From DASXUX01 sp036504595 (GTDB lineage: Bacteria; Planctomycetota; SZUA-567; H5-PLA8), in contig DASXUX010000109.1 of the NCBI GenBank assembly GCA_036504595.1, positions 186,001-250,000 of the forward strand: a stretch of DNA of 64,000 nt, in the 5' to 3' direction. The stretch's first letter is position 1; each line of letters opens with the position of its first letter. Shown here piece by piece: positions 34,192-43,184 of this stretch. Below the pieces are notes generated by a model. The model made no database searches, was not told the origin of the DNA, and saw only the letters and a program-made list of their open reading frames with translations. Made by a program: the position numbers and the translations under genes.

Positions 34192-36144
34192 TCACTCAAT
34201 CTCGTAGATGCGCACATCGAGCTTCCCGAACTTGTCCCGGAAGCTTTCCCCGTCCGCCTTGATCTCGCGATCTTCGCCCCAGACTTTCACCGACCTGATT
34301 TTCTGGCCGACGTTGAAACTCGCTTCGCCTTCGGCGTCTCCGTTGTTCACCGCGAAGACATAGAGCTTGCCGTCGTGCTTGCGCGTGAGTGTGTGCAGCC
34401 ACTGTGGTGCTTCGGGCGAACACTTGGTGGAAACGGCGGGCACGGCTTCCACAGACAAAAGCGCCGGCGTCGCTCGATCGATCTCCGCCGCGATCTTCTT
34501 CAAGTCCTGCCACTGCGTTTCGAACGGCACATCGGGATTGCGCTTCACATCGAACCACGAATAGAAAATCAGCCCCGTCGCGCCTTCGCAGATGCACTGC
34601 CACGCCATGCTGCGTTTCTCGGCATAGGTTGGCGTGTGGCCTTTCTTCTTGTCGGCTGGTTCGTAATTGCCCCAGTTGTGAGCTTGCGGAACCTGCCACA
34701 GCGGCCGAGCGTTCTCGGTCTGCTCGCGCGTCTGAATCGTCCACTCCGCCGCCAAGGACGCCGGCTGCCGGCCGATCGGGTACGGATCGCTGCCGATCAC
34801 ATCGAAGCTGCGAACGTAGTCGCCGACTTCGCGCACCTGGAACAGCACCGCCCACGTGGGATGCTGCGGGTCTTCTTCCTCAACCCATTTTTGATGCGTC
34901 TCCAGCCGTTGCATGTAAGACTGCGGCAGTTCGTCGTTCAGATACCACGCCAGCAACGCCGGATGCTCACGATGCTCCCGCACAATCGAGCGGATTGTCG
35001 TTTCCTCATCGGCGGGGCTCTTCACGGTCTGCGGGCAATGCGTCGAGCCGAAGTACAGATCCTTGATCGAATAGATGACCTTCATCCCGCGGCTCTGCGC
35101 CAAATCCATTTGCGCCTTGTTGGGCGCGCCGTAGGGCATCATGCAGTTGAATTTGCTGTCGGCGTAAACCTTCAGGTCTTCCTCGTCGATCTTGCTGAAG
35201 TACATGCCGAGCGGGAAGAACGGCTTGCCGTCGAAAATCAGGCGCTTATGAGCATCGATGTATGCGCGCGGCTTAAAGTCAGCGGCGGCGCGCTCGATGT
35301 CGTGGCGCGTAGTCTGCAGGATCTTGCCATCACGGCTGGTGAGCGTTGCGATAAACGTGTACTTTCCGGGAGCTAGATCGATGGCGCACAGTTCGAGATC
35401 CGCAGGCTGCCCATCGCGCAGATTTGCCGCGGTTACCGGGATCTTCTTGCCAGCGGAGTCCTGAAGCTCACCCGTGAGCTTCACGTCGTCGATCTTCAGG
35501 TCGTGATCGGAAAGATTCAGCCGCGCGCGAACGCGGATCGTGTCCGGCCCGTCCTTCGTGATGCGCCCGCGGTACATCGGCGAGAGCAGCACCGTTTTCA
35601 TGGGCGGATCGGTGATGCGCGAGACTTCGACATCGTCAAACCAAGCCTCGCCTGTCATCCCTTGCCGGACGTAGCATTTGATCGATCCGCCGCCGGCTTC
35701 CAGCGGAATGCGCGTCATCGCGTCGATTTTCGTCCAGTCGCTCGTGCCTTTGACGCCGCTCGGATACGCGCCGCCCATCCACTTGCCGTTCTTGTCGCTC
35801 CATTCCATGCAGATCGTCGCGCCGGAATCCTTGCCGGCGATCTCTTTCGTCTTCACCCAAGCGCTGAACTTGTACTTGCGCCCGGGTTGAAGCGGCACGT
35901 TCTGCGAGCACAACCGGTACGCTTTTGCATCGTCGTTCTTGTAGTGAAGCGACGCCTTGCCCGAACGTGCGACGGCCTCATCGCGGCTAAACGTCTTCGG
36001 ATCGCCCGACCAAGGTACAGGCACATCTTTGCCAGCCTCTTCAAAGCCGGGGTTGGCGGCGAGATTGAGCTGCGGTTCTTCGGCAACGAGTTGGAGCGAA
36101 GTGAACGTGACAAGAATAATGCGGCAGCATGCAACTCGCAGCAT
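34192..36144 (-). CDS. secreted carbohydrate-binding TIM-barrel protein (glycoside-hydrolase-like)
   Basis: 650 residues with a signal peptide (MLRVACCRIILVTFTSLQLVA). Residues about 25-180 form a CBM4/9-like jelly roll (NLAANPGFEEAGKDVPVPW ... GEAWFDDVEVSR). A beta domain follows, and from about 285 a TIM barrel begins with IDAHKRLIFDGKPFFPLGMYF, the entry sequence of GH2/GH35/GH42-like barrels. The acid/base candidate is in LAWYLNDELPQ (Asp-Glu). A C-terminal beta domain closes the protein. The substrate is unknown. The first codons lie inside a 55-bp direct repeat (36129-36183). Confidence 0.7.
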   Translation of the reverse strand: MLRVACCRIILVTFTSLQLVAEEPQLNLAANPGFEEAGKDVPVPWSGDPKTFSRDEAVARSGKASLHYKNDDAKAYRLCSQNVPLQPGRKYKFSAWVKTKEIAGKDSGATICMEWSDKNGKWMGGAYPSGVKGTSDWTKIDAMTRIPLEAGGGSIKCYVRQGMTGEAWFDDVEVSRITDPPMKTVLLSPMYRGRITKDGPDTIRVRARLNLSDHDLKIDDVKLTGELQDSAGKKIPVTAANLRDGQPADLELCAIDLAPGKYTFIATLTSRDGKILQTTRHDIERAAADFKPRAYIDAHKRLIFDGKPFFPLGMYFSKIDEEDLKVYADSKFNCMMPYGAPNKAQMDLAQSRGMKVIYSIKDLYFGSTHCPQTVKSPADEETTIRSIVREHREHPALLAWYLNDELPQSYMQRLETHQKWVEEEDPQHPTWAVLFQVREVGDYVRSFDVIGSDPYPIGRQPASLAAEWTIQTREQTENARPLWQVPQAHNWGNYEPADKKKGHTPTYAEKRSMAWQCICEGATGLIFYSWFDVKRNPDVPFETQWQDLKKIAAEIDRATPALLSVEAVPAVSTKCSPEAPQWLHTLTRKHDGKLYVFAVNNGDAEGEASFNVGQKIRSVKVWGEDREIKADGESFRDKFGKLDVRIYEIE

Positions 36145-36183
36145 GGCGGTTCCCCCTCACCCCTAACCCCTCTCCCTCGCGGG
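36129..36183 (+). repeat. direct repeat, left copy, flanking the DUF2442/DUF4160 pair
   Basis: 55 bases matching 36790-36844 with three differences. It contains the start of the gene at 34192-36144 and a CCCTAACCCCTCTCCCTCGCGGG element. Confidence 0.9.
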
Positions 36184-36228
36184 TGGGACACGCGCGTTCC
36201 ATCCGGCTGCGTTGGCACACGTACTGGC

Positions 36229-36501
36229 TCAGCGCAACGCCCGTTTCACTTTTGTTTCGCAAGTTTGCGCTTGTCCGTAGTCGCCCTGCAGCAGGCCGCG
36301 AAAGGACAGATCCTCGTCCAGATCAGGCCAATGCAGGCCATACGGCGAGACCTCGATGTGGTTCAGTTGCACATGAGTGCCATGAGACAAACGCGGATTC
36401 TTTGCCACAGGAAACCGTATTTCGACTCCGCTCTCCATCGCCACGACAATATGCCCCTGTTTGTATCGGGCGGATTTCACAGTATCAACCAAGGTGCTCA
36501 T
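36229..36501 (-). CDS. DUF2442-domain protein
   Basis: 90-residue protein with the DUF2442 pattern: VKSARYKQGHIVVAMESGVEIRFPV and the late HIEVSPYGLHWPDLDEDLSFRGLL. It overlaps the DUF4160 gene upstream by 17 bases, and the two families commonly occur as a pair suspected of being toxin-antitoxin-like. The activity is not established. Confidence 0.85.
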   Translation of the reverse strand: MSTLVDTVKSARYKQGHIVVAMESGVEIRFPVAKNPRLSHGTHVQLNHIEVSPYGLHWPDLDEDLSFRGLLQGDYGQAQTCETKVKRALR

Positions 36502-36718
36502 GCCATTTCTCCAGTATCAACTGCCGGTGTTCGACAGCGAGCTTTTGAGCTCGTGAAAGCTCACTCACCTTCATATTCTGCGATTCGCGCAGCTCGACCC
36601 CGTCTTCAACGTTGAAGACGGCTTCACCGCTGCCGTATCGCACGTGAACGTGGATCGGGCGATGCTCGTTGCTGTAGAACAGGAACCTAAACCCGTTCTT
36701 TTCGAAGACCTTGGGCAT
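36485..36718 (-). CDS. DUF4160-domain protein
   Basis: 77 residues from MPKVFEKNGFRF (GGAGGG six bases upstream; an upstream Met at 36751 lacks a site). The DUF4160 core RFLFYSNEHRPIHVHVRYG is clear; the HxHV histidines look functional. It is the first gene of a two-gene cassette with DUF2442, bracketed by a 55-bp direct repeat. Confidence 0.85.
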   Translation of the reverse strand: MPKVFEKNGFRFLFYSNEHRPIHVHVRYGSGEAVFNVEDGVELRESQNMKVSELSRAQKLAVEHRQLILEKWHEHLG

Positions 36719-36789
36719 TCCAGTCCCTCCAGCCTCTTCTCCTGTTACCACGGCCGATTAGGCAGGTCAACGGTTACCCCCGATGCGCG

Positions 36790-36844
36790 ATACAACTTGC
36801 AGCATGGCGGTTCCCCCTCATCCCTAACCCCTCTCCCTCGCGGG
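36790..36844 (+). repeat. direct repeat, right copy
   Basis: Differs from the left copy (36129-36183) at three positions. It still carries the first codons of the neighbouring gene (MLQVV against MLRVA), here without the rest of the gene. Confidence 0.9.
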
Positions 36845-36888
36845 ATAGAGGGGGACTCGAGCGCCGCTCCCTCACGGTCGGTTCTGAG

Positions 36889-36934
36889 GCCACTGCTGGA
36901 AAGTGCGCTAAAGCGCACTCAAGCCAGCAGTGGC
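36889..36934. repeat. GCCACTGCTGG palindrome
   Basis: Outer arms GCCACTGCTGG/CCAGCAGTGGC and inner arms AGTGCGCT/AGCGCACT are perfect, 24 bases beyond the stop of the minus-strand isomerase gene. It may work as its terminator. Confidence 0.8.
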
Positions 36935-36957
36935 ACCCCGACCCCTGCACCCTGCCG

Positions 36958-37845
36958 TTACTGCTTCGGGTTCTCCACGTACTCCCCGCCGCGGCAGTTC
37001 TGCAGGTACTTCAGCGCGTGGACCTGGCCGGTCATTTCGAGCTTCTCGCGGTAGACCGGATCGTGCCAGCCTTCAATGTCGATCGCGCCATTGAACTTGC
37101 CCATGCGCAGGATGCTGATGATGTCGGTCCAGTTCGTATCGCCAAAGCCCGGCGTGCGGTGATAGACGTACTGCTTGCCGCCGCGGATGCCGCACTGGCG
37201 CACGACGTCCCACAGAACGGTCGCGTCCTTTCCGTGGAGATGGAAGACTTTGTGGACCCATTTGCGGAGTTGCGGGAGCGGATCGATCAGGCTGTTCATC
37301 TGGTGGCAGGGTTCCCATTCCAGACCCAGGTTCGGGCTGGGGATGGCTTCGAAGATCATCTCCCACGCGGCGGGAGCGTGCGCGATATTCCAATCCCCGT
37401 GTTCCCACGTGCCGCCCATGTCGCAATTTTCGAACGCGATGCGTACGCCTTTGTCTTCAGCGCGCTTGACGATCGGGCCGAACACCTTCTTAAACGTGTC
37501 GATCGATTCGGGAATCGGCTTGTCCACGACGCGGCCGGCGAAACCCGTCACCAGATCGCAGCCGAACGATTTGCACGCGTCGACCGCCCGCACCCAGTCC
37601 TTGGCGGTCTGCTTATCGATGAGCGGGTTGCCGTACAGGCCGAGACAGCTCACGACCGCGCCGTTGCCGGACTTGTCGAGAATCTTCTTGTCCTCATCAG
37701 CGATCTTCTTGAGATCGACGTCGCCGATGTACTTCCACCAGTTGAACTCGTAGCTCTCAAATCCCAAGCCTACGACCTGCTGCAGGTAATCGGGTTTTCC
37801 GCCGGGAACCATCGTGCCGATGAGCACGTCTTCGTGACCTTGCAT
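36958..37845 (-). CDS. xylose-isomerase-like TIM-barrel protein
   Basis: 295 residues, cytoplasmic. Metal-site motifs of the superfamily are visible: VRIAFENCDMGGTW (Glu), GLEWEPCHQ (Glu/Asp and His), KVFHLHGKDA (His) and GAIDIEGWHDP (late Glu). It is a second member beside the 5699-6505 gene and only distantly similar to it. It probably isomerises or epimerises a keto-sugar or inositol derivative. GGAG precedes the ATG. Confidence 0.82.
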   Translation of the reverse strand: MQGHEDVLIGTMVPGGKPDYLQQVVGLGFESYEFNWWKYIGDVDLKKIADEDKKILDKSGNGAVVSCLGLYGNPLIDKQTAKDWVRAVDACKSFGCDLVTGFAGRVVDKPIPESIDTFKKVFGPIVKRAEDKGVRIAFENCDMGGTWEHGDWNIAHAPAAWEMIFEAIPSPNLGLEWEPCHQMNSLIDPLPQLRKWVHKVFHLHGKDATVLWDVVRQCGIRGGKQYVYHRTPGFGDTNWTDIISILRMGKFNGAIDIEGWHDPVYREKLEMTGQVHALKYLQNCRGGEYVENPKQ

Positions 37846-38109
37846 ATTCTCTCCTTTTAGTTTGCAGGCTCTGGACGCCTGCGCTGGGGGCCCACTCCAG
37901 GAAGACTACTGGTTACCCGCATTTCCGTTCCATGAAAAGCGCTTTTCCAACCGCAAAGATGCGAAGGCGCAAGGAACAGCAGGTTCAGGGTGCAGGGAAG
38001 GTGACATAATCCGCCCCTGACCCCTGAACTCCGACCCCCTGAACCCTGTCCTTCTTTGCGCCTTTGAGTCTTCGCGGTTAGACTCCGCCAAACCGTCGAG
38101 GAAACACGA

Positions 38110-39852
38110 GTGACCGAGTTGTTCTTAGGACCCAAAGCCAAGGCAAGCCACGCGATCATCGCGTTAACCGTCCTCTATTTCGTGGTGACGGCGTGGAATC
38201 TCCATATTCAGCAGATCGTCAGCCCCGATGAGCCGCGGTATGCCGTTGCCGCGCGCAACATGATGAACGGCGGCGATATGTTCGTGCCAGTTTACAACAC
38301 CGATCAGCATCTGGAAAAGCCCGCGTTCTTTCACTGGCTGCTGGTCATCGCAGGCACTGTCGCCAATCGCGTGGGCTTGCGGCTCGATCTGGCGTTCCGT
38401 TTCGTTCCGCTGCTGATGGGCTGGGCGGCGGTGATCGGCACTTACCTGTTCGGCCGCATGCTGTTCAACGGGCGCGCTGGATTCCTGAGCGCCATTATTC
38501 TGATGACGTCGTACCAGTTCCACAACACGGCGCGCGAACTGGTCGTCGATATGACGCTCACGGCGTTTTTGCTGTGGTCCTGGGTACTCTTTTATGTTGC
38601 GCTCAAGCGGATTGAATCGGGTGTGCGACCGTTTGGGGCGCTGCTTGGATTCTATCTCTGCCTCGGACTGGCATGTCTGACCAAAGGTCCGTTTCTCGTC
38701 GGGATTTTCTCCGCGGTGCCGCTTCTTGCTTATCTGTTCTGGACGCGGCGAATCGCAGTGCTGCTGCGAGCCGGCTTGTGGTGGGGCGTGCCGCTTTCGC
38801 TGGCGCTCGGGCTGACCTGGGTAACGGTCGTCACGCTAAAAGGGCACGATGCAGGCTCGTTTTTCTCAGTGCAGAATCTGGACCGTTTTGTCGGCAAGAC
38901 CGACCACCAGAGTTATCTGCCCTTCTGGCGCTACATCAAACTACTGCCGCAGATCTTCGCGCCAGCCGTCGTGCTCGTCCCCTTCGCGATCTGGTGGACG
39001 GTTTCGCGCGCGCGGCAGGGGCTCTCGAATCTTAGCGACAGCGCCAAAATGCTGACCTGCGCCTTGGGGATCTCATTCCTCATCATCGGGATTTCCATCA
39101 GCAAGCGCCCGCTCTACATGGTGCCCTTGTTCCCGCACCTGTCGCTCTGGATCGCCTTGTACATCGATCAGACGTTCCTGAGCGCCGAAGGTTCGCCGGG
39201 CACATCGCCGCTCGTCAATGCGCTGCGAGCCGCCGGCGTGCTGCTGCTGGGCGGCTGCGCCTCAAGCATCTGGTGGCTGCGCGGAATCGGCGGTCAGAAT
39301 GCGGAAGTGATCTCATGCGTCTGTCTCGGCGTCGCCATGCTGTTGGCCGCCTTTACCGCAGCATCCTTCCTGAAGGCGGGCCAGCGGCTTTCGGCGGCGC
39401 TTCGGCTGAGCGTCATCGCATTGCTCCTGGCGATCGGCGTCGAGGCGGTCGTGCGGCCCATTCATGAACGGGCGCTGAGTGTCGCGCAGTTCTACGCGGA
39501 GGTCAGCCCGAAAGTCGGAGACCGCAGTCTGCTCGTGCTGGCCAAAAACATGAATCCGAACGATGCCTCCTGGTACCTGGGCAATGCGGGCGGGCGCCGG
39601 ATCGACCGCGTTTTCGAGTGGGATTTGAAGGCGCGTTTCTTTGACGCTCCCGGAACGCCGCTGCTGGTGGAAGTGCCGCTGCTGCTGAAGTCGCCAGTGT
39701 TGAAAGACAGCGTGATCAAACGTTCGGATGAACTTTTTCGCGACGAAACCCCATTCGTGCTTGTGGAACCCGACCCGGCTCACCCGCCCGATCCTGCTCT
39801 GTTCAAACCTCGGCCTCCCAAGAAGGCCCGAGAAATCCTCGAAAATCTTTAG
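38110..39852 (+). CDS. ArnT/PMT-like membrane glycosyltransferase (GT39/GT83 group)
   Basis: 580 residues with about ten to twelve hydrophobic helices and a C-terminal soluble part. The first extracytoplasmic loop carries PDEPRYAVAARNM, the D-E-x-x-Y signature of lipid-linked sugar transferases such as ArnT, and EKPAFFHWL follows. It uses an undecaprenyl- or polyprenyl-phosphate sugar to modify lipid A-like molecules or proteins. The GTG start is preceded by GAGGAA. The acceptor is unknown. Confidence 0.85.
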   Translation: MTELFLGPKAKASHAIIALTVLYFVVTAWNLHIQQIVSPDEPRYAVAARNMMNGGDMFVPVYNTDQHLEKPAFFHWLLVIAGTVANRVGLRLDLAFRFVPLLMGWAAVIGTYLFGRMLFNGRAGFLSAIILMTSYQFHNTARELVVDMTLTAFLLWSWVLFYVALKRIESGVRPFGALLGFYLCLGLACLTKGPFLVGIFSAVPLLAYLFWTRRIAVLLRAGLWWGVPLSLALGLTWVTVVTLKGHDAGSFFSVQNLDRFVGKTDHQSYLPFWRYIKLLPQIFAPAVVLVPFAIWWTVSRARQGLSNLSDSAKMLTCALGISFLIIGISISKRPLYMVPLFPHLSLWIALYIDQTFLSAEGSPGTSPLVNALRAAGVLLLGGCASSIWWLRGIGGQNAEVISCVCLGVAMLLAAFTAASFLKAGQRLSAALRLSVIALLLAIGVEAVVRPIHERALSVAQFYAEVSPKVGDRSLLVLAKNMNPNDASWYLGNAGGRRIDRVFEWDLKARFFDAPGTPLLVEVPLLLKSPVLKDSVIKRSDELFRDETPFVLVEPDPAHPPDPALFKPRPPKKAREILENL

Positions 39853-39942
39853 CGCCTCGGTACTCAGCCTCCGCTGGCCTTTTGCTTGCTTTTGCCCACT
39901 CTGTCCGATCCCGAGGTGAGTATTTATGATGCGAGGAAGAAG

Positions 39943-40371
39943 ATGAGCGTGGACTGCAACGCCCTAAGTTCAAACGAAGTGAGCAACTATTGTACGGCAC
40001 CCGCCGGGCGCATTCTCATTGTTGAAGACGATTGCGACACCGCTGATTCACTTGTGCTCGCCCTGGCGTGCAACGGTCACGGGGTCCGCGCGGTGAACAG
40101 CCGGGAAGCGGCACTGTGTGTTTTGGAGAAATTACCTCAGGATTTGGTGATCATGGACTTGCGCATGCCCGGCATGAGCGCTCGCGAGTTCGTGTGTGAA
40201 CTGCGCCAGTTACAGCCGGAATGTGCAGTGCTGTTGATGACGGCCGACACGCGCGCCGAATTGGTCGCGGCCGAACTCGGCATTCAGCACTGGATCGCCA
40301 AGCCGTTTGATCTCGACGGGATACTCAACAGGATTGCCAGCGCGACTGATCACGCTCCTGCAATCGCGTAA
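39943..40371 (+). CDS. single-domain response regulator
   Basis: 142 residues, receiver domain only: acidic pocket VEDDCD, phosphoacceptor Asp in VIMDLRMPG, switch Thr in LLMTADT and Lys in IAKPFD. No output domain, so it acts as a relay or by protein contact. ATG 39943 has GAGGAAG six bases upstream. No histidine kinase is in the window. It sits 90 bases after the glycosyltransferase gene, possibly co-transcribed. Confidence 0.9.
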   Translation: MSVDCNALSSNEVSNYCTAPAGRILIVEDDCDTADSLVLALACNGHGVRAVNSREAALCVLEKLPQDLVIMDLRMPGMSAREFVCELRQLQPECAVLLMTADTRAELVAAELGIQHWIAKPFDLDGILNRIASATDHAPAIA

Positions 40372-40390
40372 TTCCATCCGTTTGCTCGGC

Positions 40391-42400
40391 TCACTTGCGC
40401 CTGAACTTCCTCGTCAGCGCCGCCCAAACTTCTTCATACTCTCGCGACATCATTCCACTCGCAGCGCTCTGATACACTAGAACACCCGCGACCACCGGCA
40501 CGATCGCGCGCTGCAGCACCGCGATAAAATTTCCTTCCGGCGGCAAGCTATCGCGCACGGCCCAGACCAAAAACCCCATGATCGCGCTGGCCATGGCCGT
40601 GCTGTAGAGCGCGTACTCAAATTTCAGTTCGTCGCTCCAAAATTCCTCACGCACACCATAACGGTAACGGGCGTCCTCCTGCGGAGCGTCCTTCAACTGT
40701 GCAATAAAATACTGCTTGCCCAGCAGCCAGAACGGGACGATCGCGCCCAGCGCCGCGCCGAAGAACGCCCAGAAGCCTTCCCACTCCGGCTTGCCCGCGA
40801 ACTGGCGATAGCCGATGTAGCCGGCAATGACTGAAATCGCCGCCGCGCTCAGCAAGCGCCCCAGCATACGCTCCACGCGCGGTGCCTGCACGGAACGTTC
40901 TTCCAGTCGCTGGCGAACAACTTTCCACAGCATCCACGTCTGCCAGCCGTTGCTGATAGTGCTGGCCAATGCGATGCCGCTCTCCTTCAGCGACGCCGGC
41001 GCGCACAGCACTTCAATCACGTAATGAGCGGTGCTCGGATCGGACGGCGACGTCATGCGATACGGGTCAAGCACCCGCGCCAACGCCGGCCAGCCGACGA
41101 CGAAAATCAGGTTGAAAGCCAGGTTGATCGCCACCGACCACGCCGAGGTGGACGTGGGCGTGCGCATGTCTTTCATGGCGTAAAGGCCGCGTGCGAGCAT
41201 CGCGTTGACGCTGAAGAACACCAGGCCCAGCGTCGAGTAGATCGCCACGCCCGCCGTGCGGTAAACGGGCTCTGCGTTGTTTTCGAGAAAACGGCCCGTG
41301 CCGTAAAGCAGGCGCACGATATCGACCGCCAGCAGCACGATGCCGACCGTGCACGGAATCGCGAGGAAAATGTTGAGGCGAATACCCGTGAGCAGCGTTT
41401 TCACGAAGTCCTGCGTGCGCTGCTGCGCCCAGTACGCCGATAGCAGTGGCAGCGCTGCCGTGCCCAGGGCCAGAGCGATAATCGAGAACGGCAACTGGTA
41501 GATGCTCGTGCCCATGTTCAGGTACGTCACGGGGCCGCTCTCAGGAATGAAAATCTGAGCGATGATATTGTCGAGCATCACGTTGATCTGGAACACCGCC
41601 ACCAGCAGCACCACCGGCTTGAAGTTGGCCATCACTTCCTGATAGCCCGGATCGGATGGGCTGGCCGTGGGATGATAGCGAAAGCCGCGCGCAAGCGCCG
41701 GTGGAACCTGGATCAGAAGCTGTGCTACGCCGCCAGCCAGCACGGCATACGCGACGTACCAGATCGCCTGGCTGGGCTGTGACGTGCCCTTCACCATCCA
41801 GCACGCGGCAATCATGAAGATGTTCAGCAGCACCGGCGCAAAGGCTGGGATACGGAAATGCCCCAGCGAATTCAAAATCCCCATCAACACCGCGGAAAGA
41901 TTAATGAACACCAGATACGGCAGCAGCCACTGGATAAGCTGGATCTCCAGCAGAAGATCCCCAGTGGCCCACCGAGTGAAGAGCGTTGGGAACGTGCTCA
42001 GCGCCCACGGCAAAGCCAGCCGCGCGCCGGCGGCCAGCGCAATCACTACAATGCAGCCCAGGCTGAGCCAGTAGAACAGACGGCAAAGCAGCACCGAGGC
42101 CGTGCGATTGGCAGCCTCCTTCTCTCCTTTGGCGAGCTGTCCCGAGAAGACTGGCACAAACGCGCTGGAAAGGGCGCCTTCGCCAAACAGCCGCCGCGTG
42201 AGATTGGGAAACACGAACGCGAAATTGAACGCGTCGGCCACCCCCGTCGCGCCGAAGATCTGCGCCATCAAACGGAATCGGTAGAGACCCAGAACCCGGC
42301 TCGCGATGGTCCAGAAGCCCACCGTGCCCGCGTTTTCAATCACCGACTGCTGGTCTTGAGGCTGGTCGGAGTTCTTGGGAGAGGCGTGCGCATCGCTCAT
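40391..42400 (-). CDS. murJ: lipid II flippase MurJ
   Basis: 669 residues, longer than the usual 500-550. Polytopic inner-membrane flippase of the MATE/MOP superfamily for peptidoglycan precursor. Family blocks are clear: GTVGFWTIASRVLGLYR, FGATGVADAFNFAFVFPNLTRRLFGEGALSSAFVPVF (here in parts) and LARGLYAMKDMRTP. The extra length is in the C-terminal third (about 500-669). Its ATG overlaps the stop of the DUF559 gene (ATGA), so translation may be coupled. It implies a peptidoglycan wall. Confidence 0.95.
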   Translation of the reverse strand: MSDAHASPKNSDQPQDQQSVIENAGTVGFWTIASRVLGLYRFRLMAQIFGATGVADAFNFAFVFPNLTRRLFGEGALSSAFVPVFSGQLAKGEKEAANRTASVLLCRLFYWLSLGCIVVIALAAGARLALPWALSTFPTLFTRWATGDLLLEIQLIQWLLPYLVFINLSAVLMGILNSLGHFRIPAFAPVLLNIFMIAACWMVKGTSQPSQAIWYVAYAVLAGGVAQLLIQVPPALARGFRYHPTASPSDPGYQEVMANFKPVVLLVAVFQINVMLDNIIAQIFIPESGPVTYLNMGTSIYQLPFSIIALALGTAALPLLSAYWAQQRTQDFVKTLLTGIRLNIFLAIPCTVGIVLLAVDIVRLLYGTGRFLENNAEPVYRTAGVAIYSTLGLVFFSVNAMLARGLYAMKDMRTPTSTSAWSVAINLAFNLIFVVGWPALARVLDPYRMTSPSDPSTAHYVIEVLCAPASLKESGIALASTISNGWQTWMLWKVVRQRLEERSVQAPRVERMLGRLLSAAAISVIAGYIGYRQFAGKPEWEGFWAFFGAALGAIVPFWLLGKQYFIAQLKDAPQEDARYRYGVREEFWSDELKFEYALYSTAMASAIMGFLVWAVRDSLPPEGNFIAVLQRAIVPVVAGVLVYQSAASGMMSREYEEVWAALTRKFRRK

Positions 42401-43005
42401 AGCTTTTCACCGAGGCGGTCATCGTTGCCGCGGGAACCCCTCCCCCGGCCCCTCCCCGAAGCGGGGAGGGGAGAACAGCATTCACTTTCCGAAGTTGTGC
42501 AATCTGAGCGGCGGTCTCCTGTGCCGGCGAAATCTGCACTCGGCACTGGGGAACCGAGAACCGTTTTCCGCCCCGCGCTTCCGTACGTGGGCCGGCGCGT
42601 CTGGGAGGCCGCGATCTCCGAAATGTGCTGAAGAACTCCCGGCGTGTTCCGCCGAATTTCGCTATTTTGAATGCGCAACACGATCAGGCCAAGTGCCTCC
42701 ATGTACTCGTCGCGTTGGGCATCATACTCCACCTGCGTCTCGTGGACGCAACCGTCTATTTCGAGGACCAATCCTACTTCATGGCAGTAGAAATCTACGA
42801 TGAAACCACCGATGATCTGCTGGCGGCGAAAGTGGAGATCATCCAGTTGCCGTCTCCGTAGCTGCGCCCAAAGCATGCGTTCTTCCGGCGTCATCTCCGC
42901 ACGTAATTGCCTTGCCAGTTCCTTCTTCGCGGTAGTGATCTTCTGCCCGATAATGATGTTGGTAACTCGGTGTTGGTCCGCCGAAGTCTTCTTCTGCTCC
43001 GACAC
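42397..43005 (-). CDS. DUF559 (Vsr-like) endonuclease-domain protein with repeat-derived tail
   Basis: 202 residues. Residues about 22-130 are a DUF559 nuclease-like domain: ELARQLRAEMTPEERMLWAQLR, LDDLHFRRQQIIGGFIVDFYC (catalytic Asp), and LVLEIDGCVH with a further acidic/His pair, then GLIVLRI. The domain belongs to the PD-(D/E)XK/Vsr fold. The GTG start has GAGGGAGG upstream. The last 70 residues are low-complexity; SPLPASGRGRGRGSRG is the translation of the left inverted repeat. The gene sits between two nearly identical 52-bp inverted repeats. Confidence 0.8.
   Translation of the reverse strand: MSEQKKTSADQHRVTNIIIGQKITTAKKELARQLRAEMTPEERMLWAQLRRRQLDDLHFRRQQIIGGFIVDFYCHEVGLVLEIDGCVHETQVEYDAQRDEYMEALGLIVLRIQNSEIRRNTPGVLQHISEIAASQTRRPTYGSAGRKTVLGSPVPSADFAGTGDRRSDCTTSESECCSPLPASGRGRGRGSRGNDDRLGEKL
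42429..42480. repeat. left inverted repeat around the DUF559 gene
   Basis: CGCGGGAACCCCTCCCCCGG... through GAACAGCA; matches the reverse complement of 43110-43162 at all but about four positions. It has an internal CCCCTCCCCG/CGGGGAGGGG hairpin. It lies inside the 3' end of the DUF559 reading frame. Confidence 0.9.
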
Positions 43006-43109
43006 TGCGGCCTCCCTCTGCCACTTTACCAGCGTTGGAACCCAACCTGTCGAACTCAGTGTTCACCCGCCCTTTTTGCGTCAAAACGTTTCCTCGTCTC
43101 GGCACTGCT

Positions 43110-43162
43110 TGCTGTTCTCCCCTCCCCGTTTCGGGGAGGGGCCGGGGGAGGGGTTACTCGCG
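43110..43162. repeat. right inverted repeat around the DUF559 gene
   Basis: Inverted partner of 42429-42480, located about 100 bases before the DUF559 start and 23 bases from the end of alaS. Confidence 0.9.
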
Positions 43163-43184
43163 CGGACGGCTACGCTTCCCCTAT

